Below, one piece after another: positions 21,437 through 22,736 of a stretch of DNA of 22,736 bases; the first letter of the stretch is position 1, and each line of letters opens with the position of its first letter. The notes below the pieces were generated by a model. The model was not told where the DNA came from and searched no databases. It saw nothing but the letters and a program-made list of their open reading frames with translations. The position numbers and the translations under genes are program-made. The DNA is taken from the NCBI GenBank assembly GCA_001695595.3, contig MBPM02000346.1:1-22736 (forward strand), in the 5' to 3' direction. The stretch comes from Plasmopara viticola (taxonomy: Eukaryota; Oomycota; Peronosporomycetes; Peronosporales; Peronosporaceae).

Positions 21437-21736
21437 GTGCTAAGACGTTGTACGGCCACAGATACGTCCTTTCTATCGCTCTAGACATGCGCAGACGCGA
21501 TAGAGCCACAACGAAGTGTATAATCATTCTGTTGGAGCGCTGAGACGTTGTACGGACACAGATACGTTCTTTCTATCGCTCTAGACATGCACAGATGCAA
21601 TAGAGCCACAACGAAGTGTATAATGATTCTGTTGGAGGGCTGAGACGTTGTACGGCCACAGATTCGACCTTTCTATCGCTCTAGACTTGCACAGACGCGA
21701 TAGAGCCACAACGAAGTGTATAATCATTCTGTTGGA
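21437..21736 (-). repeat. Three linking monomers
   Basis: Three ordinary inverted monomers that complete the 1.3-kb period. They do not match the monomers immediately before 20440, so the boundary of the repeated unit lies here. Confidence 0.82.
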
Positions 21737-22736
21737 GCGCTGAGACGTTGTACGGCCACAGATACGTCCTTTCTATCGCTCTAGACATGCACAGATGCAA
21801 TAGAGTTCCAACAAAGTGTTTAATCATTCTGTTGGTGCGCTGAGACGTTGTACGGCAAAGATACGTCCTTTCTTTCGCTTCAGACATGCACAGAAGCATT
21901 AATGCCACGACGAAGTGTATAATCATTGTGTTGGAGTACTGAGACGTTGTACGGCCACAGATACGTCCTTTCTATCGCTCTAGACATGCACAGACGCGAT
22001 AGAGCCACAACGAAGTGTATAATCATTCTGTTGGAGCGCTGAGACATTGTACGGCCACAGATACGTCCTTTGTATCGCTCTAGACATGCACAGATGCGAT
22101 AGAGCCACAACGAAGTGTATAATCATTCTGTTGGAGGGCTGAGACGTTGTACGGCCAACGATACGTCCTTTCTTTCCCTCTAGACATGCACAGAAGCAAT
22201 AGAGCCACATCGAAGTGTATAATCATTCTGTTGGAGCGCTGAGACGTTGTACGGCCAAAGATACGTCCTTTCTATCGCTTTAGACATGCACAGATGCAAT
22301 AGAGCCACAACGAAGTGTATAATGATTCTGTTGGAGCGCTGAGACGTTGTACGGCAAAGATACGTCCTTTCTTTTGATTCAGACATGCACAGAAGCAATA
22401 ATGCCACGACGAAGTGTATAATCATTCTGTTGGAGGGCTGAGACGTTGTACGGCCAAAGATATGTCCTTTCTATCGCTCTAGACATGCACAGAAGCAATG
22501 GAGCCTCTACGAAGTGTATAATCATTCTGTTGGAGCGCTGAGACATTGTACGGCCACAGATACGTCTTTTCTATCGCTCTAGACATGCACAGATGCGATA
22601 GAGCCACAACGAAGTGTATAATCATTTCTGTGGAGCACTGAGAGACGATTTACGACCACAAGATACGTCTTTCTATCGCTCTAGACAGGCACAGATGGAC
22701 TTGACCCACGACGAAATGAATAATCATTCTATTGGA
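21737..22736 (-). repeat. 1.3-kb-spaced higher-order unit, copy 2
   Basis: Matches 20440-21436 to the last base of the window, which corresponds to 21436. Small indels appear only in its last 120 bp: ATCATTTCTGTGG, CTGAGAGACG, CCACAAGATACG and a lost C in ACGTCTTTC. Confidence 0.92.

Larger units (their letters stand above)
1..22736. repeat. Satellite DNA array, 100-bp monomer, fills the window
   Basis: The same 100-bp unit recurs from the first to the last base, about 225 times. Landmarks return every 100 bp: TACACTTCGT, then GCATCTGTGCATGTCTAGAG, then GCGATAGAAAGGACG, then GGCCGTACAACGTCTCAG, then CTCCAACAGA. Neighbouring monomers differ by roughly 5-20%, while copies one higher-order unit apart are often almost identical. 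No transposon termini, no coding region of normal length and no unique sequence interrupt it. This is the structure of a eukaryotic tandem satellite. The family itself is not one I recognise, and a location at the centromere or in other heterochromatin is inference. Confidence 0.98.
17662..22736 (-). repeat. Inverted arm of the satellite
   Basis: About 51 monomers of the same family lie reverse-complemented (CCTTTCTATCGC on the plus strand). Most resemble the plain subfamily with the CGTTGTGGCTCTA block. I see no copy of the TCTGGAGCG subfamily or of the TTCTGGCTATATCGC subfamily, both common in the forward arm. The arm is therefore not a simple copy of the sequence next to it. It carries its own higher-order repeats of about 0.8, 1.49 and 1.3 kb spacing. 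Confidence 0.97.

Noticed and set aside
1..22736. Dozens of 60-100 codon open frames on both strands as possible small repeat proteins
   Set aside because: Their length and spacing are explained by stop positions in the monomer and the 100-bp period. All carry the same translated satellite text in different frames.
1..22736. tRNA, 5S rRNA or SINE origin of the monomer
   Set aside because: I find no A-box/B-box pair with proper spacing, no cloverleaf and no poly-A or simple-repeat tail between units.

Overview
The whole window is one satellite DNA array. It is built from a 100-bp monomer repeated about 225 times without interruption, and it contains no gene, RNA gene, transposon or unique sequence that I can support. 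A multi-kilobase array with diverged monomers and nested higher-order units points to eukaryotic heterochromatin (centromeric, pericentromeric or subtelomeric). I do not recognise the monomer family and cannot name the organism. The monomer is about 49% GC and has eight CpG positions. Four of these vary in the CpG to TpG/CpA manner expected of methylated DNA.

Layout. Positions 1-17660 hold monomers in one orientation (called forward here). At 17661 the array flips, and every monomer from 17662 to 22736 is reverse-complemented. The flip is a perfect 15-bp inverted repeat around a single C.

The forward arm is a mosaic of nested higher-order repeats (HORs). In order these are: units starting at 1, 700 and 1948 (699 and 1248 bp); a 500-bp pentamer pair (2821-3790); a 978-bp pair that shares a 20-bp internal deletion (3531-5487); an approximately 1.9-kb domain type seen in related forms around 5640-7627, 8393-9250 and 10291-12420; a 400-bp tandem pair (9272-10069); three 299-bp trimers (11385-12280); three copies of a 1.2-kb 12-mer (12481-15845); and a mosaic with a partial 1.0-kb period up to the flip. 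The inverted arm has an approximately 0.8-kb repeat, a 1.49-kb-spaced duplicate and, at its end, a 1.3-kb unit whose second copy reaches the window edge.

There is no gene cooperation to describe. The many short open frames follow from the 100-bp period (100 = 1 mod 3) and the fixed stop positions in the monomer. The most interesting points are the orientation switch between arms of different subfamily content, a 238-bp tract that is identical at two places 5.75 kb apart, a patch-like exchange inside one 12-mer copy, and two local bursts of 1-3 bp indels that could be assembly error or real decay.
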